Shown piece after piece: positions 24,460 to 35,830 of a DNA stretch of 64,000 bases (positions are counted from its first letter, which is position 1; each line of letters opens with the position of its first letter). The stretch spans positions 23,794,283 to 23,858,282 of the forward strand of contig NC_063156.1 of the NCBI RefSeq assembly GCF_020921035.1. Direction: 5' to 3'. The notes below the pieces were generated by a model, which saw nothing but the letters and a program-made list of their open reading frames with translations, was not told the DNA's origin and did not search any database. Source of the DNA: Rhodamnia argentea (lineage: Eukaryota > Streptophyta > Magnoliopsida > Myrtales > Myrtaceae). Both the position numbers and the translations under genes were made by a program.

Positions 24460-25031
24460 TAGGGGTGATCGGTTCTAGAATAGTTGGTTCTCACCTTAGA
24501 ACCGAGAACCACCCGCTAGGGACCGGTTCTGCAAAATGAAACTTGTGAATCACCCACTCATTCCATGAATCTACTCAAGAACCGAACCACCGATCCTGTC
24601 CTATTTCAGGTTGGATCCATGGAGCCAATCCTAGTAACATAAAATGCCATTTCATGGCAAATCAAATCTTGTAGAAGTAAAACTGCTGCTCTCCACTTTT
24701 TGTTCCTCAAAACATAAAATGCCATTTCATGGTAAATCAGATTGTGTGGGTTAAATCTCCTCATCATGGGAACTGGGATGACTGAGCCGGGCTTGGGCGT
24801 GGGAGTCACGTGAGATGGCTTGAAATAAAAAGTACTTATCTATGTTATATAAATAAGTTCGATCCGGTTGGGTGGTTCCCACATGAAATCGGGAATCGAA
24901 TGGGCACCAGCCTGTTCCGAAAAATTAGAACCGTAAGCCGGACTGGTACCAAGTAAGAACCACCCAAAATCAACCAGTTGGATACAGTCTGGTTCGATTC
25001 AGGTGGATCCCCCTTTTTTTGCTCACGCCTA
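24460..25031. mobile_element. hAT-like MITE
   Basis: TIRs TAGGGGTGATC (24460) and the reverse complement of TAGGCGTGAGC (ending 25031). The flanks ATTGACAC and ATCGACTC match at 6 of 8 bases. Subterminal regions are dense in GGTTC and GAACC, and no coding capacity is seen. Internally a short segment ending AAAATGCCATTTCATGG is repeated near 24645 and 24720. Confidence 0.68.
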
Positions 25032-26241
25032 ATCGACTCCCATCATATACACTCCTACTTTCGTCGACATCACTCAAAACGATATTCGCCTATCTGCACA
25101 TGCATCAAGGTCTAAATATGTGAGATACTTCATGGACAAGTGGGGAATATACAATTTACTTTTTGTATTCGAGTTCACCTTTCGTGGGGGGGTGATTGGC
25201 CAGCGTGGCGCTCGAGAGATTACTTTCGTTTGGTTTTCACTCTATCGACATCTTTTCACTTTCCAAATAGCAAAATAATTGTAATTTCGTCGTACTTTCT
25301 CTCGAGTGTCTCGAGATTATCCAACTCACTCGATGTGAAAATTCACGTAGAGGCGATCGATCCGGTCCATGTTTGCCATTAGTAAGAACATCTTCTGAAA
25401 GATCAAAACTAAACTCTAAAGGTCAATGAAAAAGGAACCTTAGAGAGAAATCACTCATCCTTGTTGTCCTTCGGCCTTGTTGGCAAACCCAACTAGCCTA
25501 AATGCTACTTCAAATTAACCTCGTATGGGGTAATTGGTGAGGGTGGAACCCGATATGCTAATTTCACTTGATTTTCACTCTATTGACCATCGTCTCACTT
25601 TCCAAGCGAGAGAGTAAAGTGATCTTTTCGACATATACTTTATCCCCAAGTGTGTTAAGATAAATGACTTGGTGATTATGAAAATGTTCTTGAGGTGTCC
25701 AACGGATTAAAAGGGTCAAAAGGGTGTAATCCAGAAATAGAAAAAGGCATCATTCATGCTTATCCTCCTCTGGCCTTTGATGGCTAACGAAATTAAGCAA
25801 AGTGAATGAGAAAAGAGAGGGAAAAGTCTCATTACTCCTGCAGTAATTATCAAAGTGTAAAAACATCATCATCATCATCATCACGCTTGCCCACTTTTCT
25901 TACTCAATTTTCTCTCTCCTTCTTTTTTTAGACTTTTCTACTTCCCTCTTTTGTCTGCATAAATTCATCCAAAATGGAAAATCAAGGAAAAATTACAGTG
26001 ACCTAAGAGATCGACCCACCTTTTTCTTTCAACCTACCTTTGACTACCAAGATGATGATTATACAACTTCCCCCACTTTTTTGGTTCAACACATTTCCAA
26101 CATTAAGCATTCTCATCTTCCCCCTTTTGCCCTCCCTTCTGCCTACTAATTCCTGAATTTGCCATATCCTCCATGAATAGCCACAACATTGAAACTTCCC
26201 CATTGATGGTCACCATCCCTCCATGCCCTATCTGCTCCACT
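25032..26241. other. 3' flank of the PIN1-type gene
   Basis: No gene recognised. Two partly similar stretches near 25150-25330 and 25500-25640 (both with a GATTTTCACTC-like or GGTTTTCACTC-like block followed by CATCTTTTCAC or CATCGTCTCAC) suggest an old duplication. A (CAT)n microsatellite lies at 25864-25883. The last few hundred bases are probably the PIN 3' UTR. Confidence 0.45.
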
Positions 26242-29200
26242 TCATAAGCCCATGAATATGTAGTAGACGAGGGTTATGGGCAAAGCAATTAGCATCCCGA
26301 ATATGACCCTAAAATTTTAGGAAGCATTAGCCAAAAAATGGGCAAATCATAATTAGAACATAGGATAGATTATTAAAGGAGAAAATTTAGTACTCACGCT
26401 GTGCTGAGAATGTCGGGGTGCACGTTGTACTCCTTGGCAAAGACGAAGGGGACAATCCCTTGTGGAAGAGCTGCCTGTAATGATTTTTTCCAAAGCAGTA
26501 AAAAAAAACAACAACGTTAATTATTGCCCGAGATTTCTTTTATTTTTAATAGGTTTTTGCTTTTTTCAGTCATAATCTCGAAAAAAAGCTGCTAGTGGAC
26601 TAGGAATAATTGTGACAGACGTGACTTTTTTATTTTAGTTTTTTTGGCTGGCAAGGTAGACGTGACTCGTTGCTTTTTGTAATTTCCAGAAAAACCTTTT
26701 ATTCATTTTCTCCCAAAAAAATATTTTGGGATAGAAAAGGAAGGAAAGATACCCTTTTGTTTGGTTTTGCTTGTCAATTTCCTATGTCCAGCAAGAACCT
26801 TGCTATTGGCAGAAAACCATTAATCTAGTCCCTCTCCAACAAGAAAACCTCAAATGCAAAACTGCAAATGATGGGGTCGAGCCTCTGCTACTTGAATGAG
26901 AAAACACCAAATATGGCAGACAAGGAAAGGCGGAAAAACTATTAAAAAAGCTTATCTTGCAAACTAAAGCTTCAATTTTTAGGGGGTGGCAATGTAGTTT
27001 TTGGAGCTTTCCCCATCTAGCTAGCTCAATAAGCTAGCGAAAATAATGATAGAGAACAGCGAAAAAGCAGCAGTTTTGGAGCTTATGTCCAGTGAAGTAG
27101 GATTGGTAGTGCCAGAAGGAAGCAGAAGAGAGAGAGAGAGAGAGTACTTGGACAATGGCAACGTGCAAGAGGACTCCTTTGAGGCCAACAGCGATGGAGG
27201 CAGCAGCCATGACAGCTGGGCCTGTGAGGAATCTCACGGCCATGGCAAAAGCTGCTACAGAATTCCCACATGCTATTATCCTCGGCTGCAATGCCATGAA
27301 CAGCCCTGCAAATTTAAATCAAATCCACCAAAAGAAAGATCAGAAACTCGATGACACTTCACTCGCACCTTTCATCATCACCACCTCCACCATCTTGTGT
27401 GAATGCATAAAAAAAATACAGAAGAAGATCTCACCACCTTTCTGTCCATCACACACCCACTTTTAGTATTTGTGCATACATCGAGGGACATCAAGGTGTG
27501 TATAAGCCTAGTCCCAACAGTCGATCTCGATTTGAATCTTGTTTGTTCTTGACCGATCACGAAAAAAACCATCCTTATTAGCCCATTTGAGCCTCATCCC
27601 TAATTGAGCAGCCGGGCATTTTCTCATTCGGACGTGTGTATTACTTAAATAGATAATTGACATAGTTAACCGAGTCCATGGAATCGGAGAAAAGTCTACC
27701 TCGTCAACTCGAATACAAATTTGAGAAGGAACGTCCACCTAAGCAAGATCTAAACTTGGCTAAAGGAAGGTACAATGTGTTTTGTGCTGAGTGTCTCTAG
27801 TGAGTAAAGATACCCGCAGCATTACAAAGCGAAATATAATGGAATGAAAGCTGTTAAGAAAGAATTTATGTGGCAAGTACAAAGTACTGACCAAGACTGA
27901 ACATGGCCATGCCAAGTCCTGCATCTGACAGTATCGAGATGGACTTTGCTATAATTGCAGGCATCACCACATTCCACCTGAAAGTAAATGAATCCCCATT
28001 TAATGCAGGTCTTACAATTTTGAACCCCAAAAAAAAGAAAAAGGAATAGCAAAAAAATGAAAATGACCTGAATGAGACCAGGGACCAAGTGAGGCCAATC
28101 AAGCTTGAGTATGTGTTAGGGTTCCTGATGAGCTTCCTCCACACCATGATCAAGATGAGCCTGGTCATCACACTGCTCGGAGGCATTGCCTTGGGCTTCC
28201 CATCATCCACCTTCACAACCTCGTGGGTCGCGTTCTCTCTGTTGCCGAAGCTGAACTCGTTCCTCTCCAAGTAGTCTTCTTGATTCTCTCTCTGATTCTC
28301 CACTGCATAGTTTAGGAACACACAGGAAGTGTTCGTCAAGATGCACCGGAAAAAGGAAAAATAGTTTTCTAAACTTAGGCAATGAAGCTTTCATCTTTAC
28401 CTTTACCAGGAGAAACAGCCAGCCTCACGTCCTTTGGTTCATTAGCTCCAAACTGATCATGGTTGTTGTTATTGCCAAACACATCAGAAACTGGGGATGC
28501 GCTTGAGCTCCAGACAAACATGTGCAAATCCTTCCCACCATCTTCACCCTTTTGAGCCTGGCCATTAGGCTTCTTCACATGATTAGCGCTGCCCCCGCTT
28601 TTCGGCGAGAACATTCCGGGGTTTGGGGCCGGGTACTGAGCACCGCCGCCCTGGCCATGATGGTGGAACCTCGGCTTGTTCCCACCGTCTTCCTCGTAAT
28701 TTGATGGCCTCGGCGTGGGGCCGCGCGAGGCCGAGAGCCCATAGACATCGGCCGAGCCAAAGTTGGAGCTCCGTTGGCCGGCCATCATGGAGTAGAAGTC
28801 GGTGTGGTTGAAGCTGGACCCTCTTGGGGTGGGGTTCCTCGAGGACTGGAGCGAGTAAATCTCTGCATTGGTCAGGTTCGATGGCCTAGGGGTGGTCGAG
28901 GACAGGCCTTGGGACCTCCTTGAGAAGATGTCTGACCTCGAAGCATTGGACCTCCTCACTGTCACATGGAGCTTCCCGTCTTCCTTGACCTCGGCCTCCG
29001 TCTCCAAGGGCTGTCTTCCGTCCAACGACATGATGTCGGAGTCGACATGGATCGAAACTATCGACCCCGCCGTGTCCGGGAACTGCTCGGAGATGAGCAT
29101 CCTTGCACCTCGGAACTCGAACATGAAGAGCATCAGGGTGTACCAGATGATGCACTGAAGCACCACAATCTGGACCATGAGGCTCCCGGAGAAGTCCCCA

Positions 29201-29574
29201 TACATGCCCTTGAGCAAAGGAATGCCCATGACCAGCGTGTTGGGCAGAGTCGACAGGGAGAACAGCGTGATGGTCCACTCCAACGAGCCCCTCTTGCTCA
29301 CCTTAGCCCACACGAAGAGGACCGCCAAGACGATGACTTTCTGCAGCGTGTCGGCCGCTATGAACTTGAAGTTCATGGTGTAAGGGTCGTTGAGGGAGAT
29401 GAAGTGGAAGGAGAGGAGAGGGACCGCGAACAAGGCCACGAACCGGTTGATCCCGGAGCACTGGTCAGGGGTGAAGATCTTCCACCACTTGACCGAGCCG
29501 TAGGCCAGGATCATGGCCACGTAGAGCGGGACCATGGCGGTCATCACGTGGTAGAAGTCGACCGGCGTGATCAT
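26242..29574 (-). CDS. PIN1: PIN1-type auxin efflux carrier (six exons)
   Basis: Long PIN protein, a plasma-membrane carrier that exports auxin from one side of the cell. Exons read at 29574-28401, 28302-28068, 27977-27892, 27305-27148, 26474-26398 and 26308-26242, all with GT/AG borders and matching phases. The CDS is 1,797 bp (598 aa), normal for the family. The N-terminus [20 protein letters not shown] begins a bundle of about five membrane helices. A hydrophilic loop of about 290 residues follows, with PIN1-type blocks [31 protein letters not shown] and [15 protein letters not shown]. The last exons encode the C-terminal helices, with [10 protein letters not shown] and [14 protein letters not shown]. 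The TPRGS/TPRPS sites are the places phosphorylated by PID/WAG and D6PK kinases in the family. The loop identifies PIN1 rather than PIN3/7. A (CT)n tract abuts the donor of intron 4. Confidence 0.96.
27127..27143. repeat. (AG)n microsatellite at a PIN1 splice donor
   Basis: Read on the gene's strand, the intron-4 donor GTAC is followed at once by (TC)n. The tract begins about four bases into the intron and would vary in length without touching the coding sequence. Confidence 0.7.
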
Positions 29575-30114
29575 CTCTGCTGCTCAGTTTGTCACCCGGA
29601 GATTGACTGAGAGATCAATGGAGGGGGTCTGCAGAATGGGTTTGGAAGAGGAGCTGAAGAGGGAGGAGGAGGAGGAGATGGTGGTGGTGGTGGTGGTGGT
29701 GGTGGTCGTGATGATGAGGAGTGACTTGAAAAGTGGGAGAGAGCATGTGTTTTGGCTCTTGAGCTTTGGGAGTAGTAAGGCAGAGAATAGTGCAGGGTGT
29801 CTCTCTCTTTTGATGTCTTTTTCTTTACCCTAATTTGTGTTTGGTTGCACTATACTATAAAGCTTTGAGAGCTGCAAAGCAAGCTTGCACTTGCAGTCCC
29901 CAAAGCATGCTCCAGAGTTTGCTTGTTTATTTATCTATCTGTTTTTGTTTTTGTTCTCCTATTTGTTTTGAGCTTTGTTTGGATTCGAGGTAAAAAAAAG
30001 GGGGGGTACTTCTCAAAAAAATAATGCTTCCAATTCAATTTGCATCAAGTAAACTGATAAATTCTATTTTTATATGGAGTATAAGTCATCATTCTAAATG
30101 TCCACTTGCTAAAT
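29575..30114. other. 5' leader and promoter of the PIN1-type gene
   Basis: A (GAG)n run at 29662-29678 and a (GTG)n run at 29680-29707 lie 90-130 bp before the ATG, so the transcript leader would carry (CCT)n and (CAC)n. CT-rich sequence follows near 29800. Upstream it becomes AT-rich and ordinary. Confidence 0.5.
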
Positions 30115-30650
30115 CCTTTTTTTTTTCCAATTCAATTTTACATCTTTTGGATTTGTGCTAATTCAGTCCATTTGGCTGGTCAGCACTAACATAAACCTTT
30201 TTTTTAATAATATTTTAATTATTTACGACTTTTTTCTTTTTTTTTCCTAACCCTTGGGCCTATGAAGGTCACTAATTGACCCATGCCGGCCACAGGCGAG
30301 GGCCTCGGCGCCCTTGCCCGGCCAAATCTGGCAAGGGAGTCGCGACACCCTCACCCGAGGCCGATGAGGGACGCAGAGCCCTTGCCTAGTGCTGGAGAGG
30401 GCGTCCCGGCCTTCACTTGTGGTCGGTGAGGGTTTGGAAAAAAATTTAAAAAAATAAAAAATATATTAAAAAAATCAAATAAAATATTATTTTGAAAAAG
30501 TCAAGTCAGCACCTGCAGTGTCACGTTAGCGTTGACTAGCAAAATGGTTTGAATTGACACAAATTCAAAAGGTTTAGGACTGAATTGGCAAAAAAGAAGA
30601 AGTTTAGGACTAAATTGGCATAATTGCAATATGTTTATGATTTTTTTTTC
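30115..30650. mobile_element. AT-arm, GC-core repeat, same family as 15334-15882
   Basis: The left arm (CTTTTGGATTTGTGCTAATTC near 30145) is inverted relative to the right arm (AAAGGTTTAGGACTGAATTGG near 30570), with a second right-arm copy just beyond. The core 30260-30430 is strongly GC-rich and carries AGGCGAGGGCC followed by GCGCCCTT, nearly the same as the core of the 15.3-kb element. No coding capacity. Outer limits are approximate and no target duplication was found. Confidence 0.5.
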
Positions 30651-30690
30651 TTGGTAATTTTCTCATATTAATATAGCTAAAAATTAGTTA

Positions 30691-30850
30691 AAGTGGGCTG
30701 GCTAAGTTAGTAAGGTACAAATTCTCCGCATATCATGCCTAGGTTCGAATCCCGCCACCGCCGGTCCCCTTTGATAGGCCAACTGTAAATCCGATCTCGG
30801 CACGGGGTAATCTCCCTTCCTCCTAAGCTTTCTTAACAAAATGAAAAAAA
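30691..30850 (+). mobile_element. tRNA-derived SINE
   Basis: An RNA polymerase III A-box-like TGGCTAAGTTAG at 30699-30710 and a perfect B box GGTTCGAATCC at 30742-30752 lie at tRNA-like spacing. About 90 bp of unrelated body follows, ending in an A-rich tail near 30837-30850. No flanking target duplication could be fixed, so limits are approximate. The sequence does not fold as a normal tRNA as far as I can see, so a SINE is more likely than a tRNA gene. Confidence 0.68.
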
Positions 30851-31531
30851 ACTATCATTAATCCTTGTATTTTTCTTTCTTTTTTTTTAAAGTGTCCATT
30901 TTTTTTTTTTTTTTGCTGTCAATGGACCAATTGGCAGCAAAAAGTTCAGAGAAAAGAGATTTGATTGAGAAGTGAATATTGCGGATGGATTCACTCACCA
31001 TGCATGAAGTACAGAAGGGACCATTTCCTCTTCTGTTTTACAGTCTTTCTAAACGGTGAATGGCTCAGCTCTTTACTTTCATCTGGCCAGTCGAGACTGT
31101 CAGTCCTTTGAGTGGAAATTATTTGCTCGTTTTCTAAAGTTCCAATTTCTCAACTGTCCAAAGTGGAAGAATTAATTGATGCGATGAAAATAGTCAGGCA
31201 ACGCATTTAACGGCTTCGATAGATTTTGTCGTGACAGTCGGTCGAATGATCATATAAGTTCCACATGTATGTAGACATGGTCTGTATGGCCAAACATGAA
31301 GTTTTACCTTTCCTAAAGGAAAAATATCCATCTCTCTTCCATTTCTTACTCATGAGCAAGACTCGTGAATAGCTGTAATTTTTCATTTAAGGGTGCATCT
31401 CTTTCACGAAAACTCAAGATTTGAAAAACATTTTCGAAATAATGATTGGTTATATTTTTTAGAAAAATTCGTTAACAGAAAATATTTTCATTATCAATAA
31501 TAATTTCTGCAAGATTTTATTCATAGGTAAT
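30851..31531. other. Interval between SINE and MULE-like MITE
   Basis: AT-rich sequence with a T-run at about 30899-30914. No open frame or repeat recognised. Confidence 0.4.
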
Positions 31532-31542
31532 GAAAATATTCT

Positions 31543-31920
31543 GCATAAGGACATCTCAAGTGCTAATATTTGTGTATGACGCTCGTTTTGCTGCCAATTT
31601 TTTTTTTTATCACTTAAGTGCCAAATTGAAGAAAAAGCGATCACTTTAGTGCCAACTTCGAGAAATTCTGGCAACCTTGCTTAACAATCATTTTTCAAAA
31701 AAGTTGACACTTAAGTGAATCAAAAAATGATCGGTTGAGTGCCAAATCGAAGAAAAAATGATCGCTTTAATGCCAACCGCAAAAAATTCCGGTGATCACA
31801 CTTGAGTTGACATTTAAATAATCATTTTTAAAAAAATGGCACTTAAATTATCCGAAAGAAAATATTGGCACCAAAGTGAGCGTTGTATACAAATTTTGGC
31901 ACTTGAAGTGTTCTTTTGCC
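31543..31920. mobile_element. Mutator-like MITE with a perfect 11-bp target duplication
   Basis: Flanked by identical GAAAATATTCT at 31532-31542 and 31921-31931; 9-11 bp is the Mutator superfamily size. The ends form inverted arms of about 50 bp, with left CTCAAGTGCTAATATTTGTG and right (reversed) TTCAAGTGCCAAAATTTGTA. Inside, a unit starting GTGCCAAATTGAAGAAAAA is repeated in tandem about 120 bp later as GTGCCAAATCGAAGAAAAA. It is 378 bp and non-coding. The perfect duplication suggests a young insertion. Confidence 0.8.
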
Positions 31921-31931
31921 GAAAATATTCT

Positions 31932-34783
31932 ATACTCATTCATTTTTCAAGCGATACAAATGATTATTTTTCAAAAAATATTTTCTAAATCTTAATTTTT
32001 TCATGATACAAACGCACCCTAAGTGCTCCTCGCCAATTCATAGTGGTTTTGGAATGCAAGGACACACTTTGGAAGTGGAGCTAGGAAAGTGCAATAAAGG
32101 CAACCTTATCGACCACAAAATAATGATAATAAAAGACCTGCAAGCCAGAAGAGTAGGTTGAGTAATTTATAACCCTAACAGAAGTAAAAGAAGGAAGAGT
32201 ATGGAGGTGAAAACTATGCGTTCTCTAGGGAATATCGTGGCTACTAAAAAAACTGACCACAGAAATTAAGATTAAAGCTCGAGATTTCGAGCTAATATTT
32301 GAAATGGACTGCTCGAGGCACGTCTCGTTAAACTCACGAATCTTCATTTGCTTTCGGGCACTTGATATGTCTTCGATTGTCCGATATAAACGTGTCCCTC
32401 GAATGAGAAAACGAACCTAGACAATTACAAAAGCTGGTCGGAATGCCATATGTGAACTATGAATTGACAACATCAGCCAAGTATGCCCCATTCGACTGCG
32501 CAATTCTCACACTTAAGAGTCATCGATTTCAATGGTCTAAGCGGACGCGAATGCATACATCAGGTGCATGCAATAATGTCCCCTCCACGTCAATTTTTCA
32601 CCTCATGTGATCTTATATGTCTATCAAGGTAGGCGTATAATGCATGGTGGACTCCGACCAAACGCTGAGGAGGAGCTAAGGAGATATTCTTAGTGGCATT
32701 AATAGTGGACTAATTGCCTTAATTAGGGAACATTGCCTAGGGGTAGGAGGCCTATTGTCCCTCATTGGCTTCAAGCCTAGTTGAATGATGTCAATGGCTG
32801 ACCTCTAAGCCTTCAAGAATAACCCACCCCACCACCTTCTAGTTCATGGCTTTCAACTCCACGAAACCCTATTTAAATTCTTTAAACAAAATTTCAATTT
32901 CTTGAACCCCACCCATCTACAACAATGGCAATACAAGAATAGGCCATTAGTCTCCAAGTGGATTATTTTAGAATTAAACCCTCAAATCAGATCTTAGGTA
33001 ATTCTTAACTTCTTTTTTCTTTGTAGTGCTTAATAAAGTTTCATTATGCTATATTTTAAACCCCGTACGATATATAGTGCAGTTTGCACCAAATCTTGAG
33101 TTCAGATATGAAGTGGTGGTGCTGCGGAGCACTAGCTATGTAGCCCTCTTTTCTCGTGAATAATTGAGCCTGCCATAGCTTGTTTAGGGGCCTAATTAAG
33201 GGGTCTTAATCAACATCAGACAGAAGCAAATATTCTCAATCGATAATGTTTACTTGTCCCACGAGAAAAAAAAGAGATTTGAAATAGTTGTCCATTGCTT
33301 TTGGGCTAAAGCCCTACTTTCGCTCGGCAGTACATGCTGATGACCCCTTTTTCCTCTGTCGCGCCTGCCATGGTGGGCAAAAGACAAATACCTTTGCCTA
33401 ACCCTAAACACACGAGCATCGTGCTGTGTTTTTTTGTCAATGAAATCGGACTAAACTATGATTCGACTTAATTAAGCTCGGTCTCATCATGATTAGCGAC
33501 CGTAATCAATATCTTAGGGTTGTCTCTTCTGCCAAAGGATCAAGCGAAGCGAGACCGAGAAAATTTAAAGGTGTTGGAATGATGTTATTTGTGCTGATAA
33601 TGTCTAGTTCATCATTAAAGTTCTTTATGAGATTTACTATTCGTGCACGCGAACGGGGTTTGTAGATTTAAGATGCGCTTTCACTTATAATTTCTATTCG
33701 ATAATAACAACGGGGAATGCACGATATTTTTCTCCCCCTTTCCATACTCGAAAACACCACATATCTCATCAGAATTAAGTGAGAAACCCACCAACAAATT
33801 TATCGAAATCACGTGAAAGCCATTGAATTTTTTCAGATAACTTATAAAATATTTCACTTCCCCCAAAATGACCAAACTCACCAACAAAATTTATGGAAAC
33901 GAAAGTTCCTTTCCGTCTTCCCTAGCGAGCCTCAAGAATAGGGCGCGCACGCTTTCTGAAATATCGAAGAGCAAAAGAGCTGACATGGCAAGAGATGATT
34001 GGCTCAAGCCTTGCAAGTAAGGGGAACGACATGCGATGCAGATATAGATATATTCCTAGAAGTCATAAAAATCACAAGAAAGCGTGCATTAAAGTTAATG
34101 ATGATAATAGCATAGGGTGGCGAGGAATGAAGGTGAAAGGAGACAAAGATTGGCGTGTCAGGTTCACAAACCCTCTTGGAATTCGAAACCCTAGACACCA
34201 TACCATACCCCCTCCTTCCTTCTTGTTTGCTGCACAGACTGCAAGGGAAGGGTTTTTGTGTTCTTCCAAGAAAGTATAAAAGGGGGCATGAACTTGATTT
34301 TTAACTTTGATTTTTTCTAGGGTTCTTGGTCCTTTGTTTACCTTATCCCTTTTGCCAAGCCAAAACCACACCAAACCCCAATCTTTTGTTTGGTGAGTTC
34401 CATCGCTTGGGATTTCTATAAAGGTTTTCCATTTGGCATGTTGCTTGAGGCTCTTCTATTAATGAAAAGGGGGTGGCGCGTTCTCCCAATTCATCTTTAA
34501 TTTTCACATGAGATCTCAGTGTTTGGAATATACGCATTCACTCGATAGTACAAATAGAGATATTCCCATCAAATTAGAGCATATCTTTTGGGCGGTTGAT
34601 GTTTGCAACGGAGATTACTATAATGACCCTATATTAAAGCCCAAACACAACATAATATCACGAGTCTCGTCATAAAAATGCACACTAAAACTAGGAAGAT
34701 ATTAATTAAATAGAATAAGCATTTATTTATTTTTTTGTTGAAAAGAATTGAACTTTTGACCACATGAACTATGTGGGTGCATG
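31932..34783. other. Intergenic, no gene seen
   Basis: Mostly unique-looking, moderately AT-rich sequence with scattered short open frames (for example 33995-34279 plus) lacking recognisable domains. Some stretches (32700-32900, 33300-33420) are less AT-rich but show no conserved protein. Possibly old decayed repeats. Confidence 0.35.
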
Positions 34784-35504
34784 TAGGGGTGAGTATGGAT
34801 CAAGAGTAGAACAAAGACCGGCTATAGGAACCGGTCCGGTTTTAGTTCTCCCCCAAAAAATGGAACTATATATGTGCAGTTCAATTCTCCACTCCTACGT
34901 AAGAACCAAACCGAGAACCGAAAGAAGAACCAATGAATCAAACTTGAGTTAACCCTAAATTCTCTTTTATACCCTTGTTAACAATAACAAACTCTGTCTC
35001 TCTTTTTAGATATGGATTGTTTAAAAAAAAAATATCATCATTAGTAAATAGTTTTTACGAGTTGAAGGTGAATGAATATATGTGGTGAGATTTTTTATTT
35101 TATATTAGTTTTTTTTATATATTAGTTTGATTAGTATTAATTTTAATTAATATTAAGTGATTTACTATGTTTGTTGTTTATTTTTTCTTTCGAGTGGTTA
35201 AAATTTAGAGCAATTTTTATGGATAATTGAAGACTAAAGTTCTATTAATTAGGTTTTATCTTACATGTTTTGAACTTTAGATTTTTTTTTTTTCACGTCC
35301 ATCTTTTATGGATTGTTGCTATTAACAAATGGAGATTTTTGTTGTTGCATTCACTTCATTTTGCTTAACTAAAATTGAAAATTTAAAAAAATGAAACCAA
35401 AAAAACGAAATTTGTCGGTTCTACGGAAAACCCTAGACCAATTGACAATGTAAGTTCTAGGTTGCAAGTGAAATCTAGACTGCCCCTAGAAATGCTCACC
35501 CCTA
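34784..35504. mobile_element. hAT-like MITE with a perfect 8-bp target duplication
   Basis: The TIRs are TAGGGGTGAGTAT (34784) and the reverse complement of TAGGGGTGAGCAT (ending 35504), identical at 12 of 13 positions. The flanks GGTGCATG (34776-34783 and 35505-35512) are identical. It is 721 bp, with GGTTC/GAACC-rich ends, a very AT-rich middle and no coding frame. The right flank (GCAAGCCCTTGCCC, from about 35516) looks like the GC core of the other repeat family, so this MITE seems to have landed in or beside such a copy. Confidence 0.85.
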
Positions 35505-35512
35505 GGTGCATG

Positions 35513-35830
35513 ATTGCAAGCCCTTGCCCAAGGGCCCACAACCTCCGACTAAGTCCAAACCCAAAAAAAAAAAATGAAAAGAAAAAAAAAGACAAAAAAA
35601 ATTATTTAAAAAAATACAAATATGATTAAAAATTTTGAAAATATTAAAATTTTATTAAAATTTTTCCATTTCGGCGCCAACGGTGCCTCGTCATGATCGG
35701 CCGGCCAAACGGACTGAAATTTGCACAATTACAAAAGGTTTATAACTTAATTATAAAAAAAAAGTTTAAGATGGAATTAGCAAAATTACAATAAGTTTAG
35801 GGATTTTTTTTATAATTCTCCCCAACAACA
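35513..35830. repeat. Remnant of the AT-arm, GC-core family
   Basis: After a short GC-rich piece and A-runs, 35700-35810 contains CAAAAGGTTTATAACTTAAT and a diverged second copy of the same arm, like the right arm at 30560-30640. The left half is missing or replaced by the hAT MITE at 34784-35504. Confidence 0.4.

Noticed and set aside
28966-29610. 214-codon plus-strand frame opposite PIN1 exon 1
   Set aside because: Antisense shadow; composition is only the complement of PIN1 codons.
30699-30770. tRNA gene suggested by A and B boxes
   Set aside because: The stretch lacks a convincing acceptor stem and anticodon arm and is followed by an A-rich tail, so a SINE fits better.
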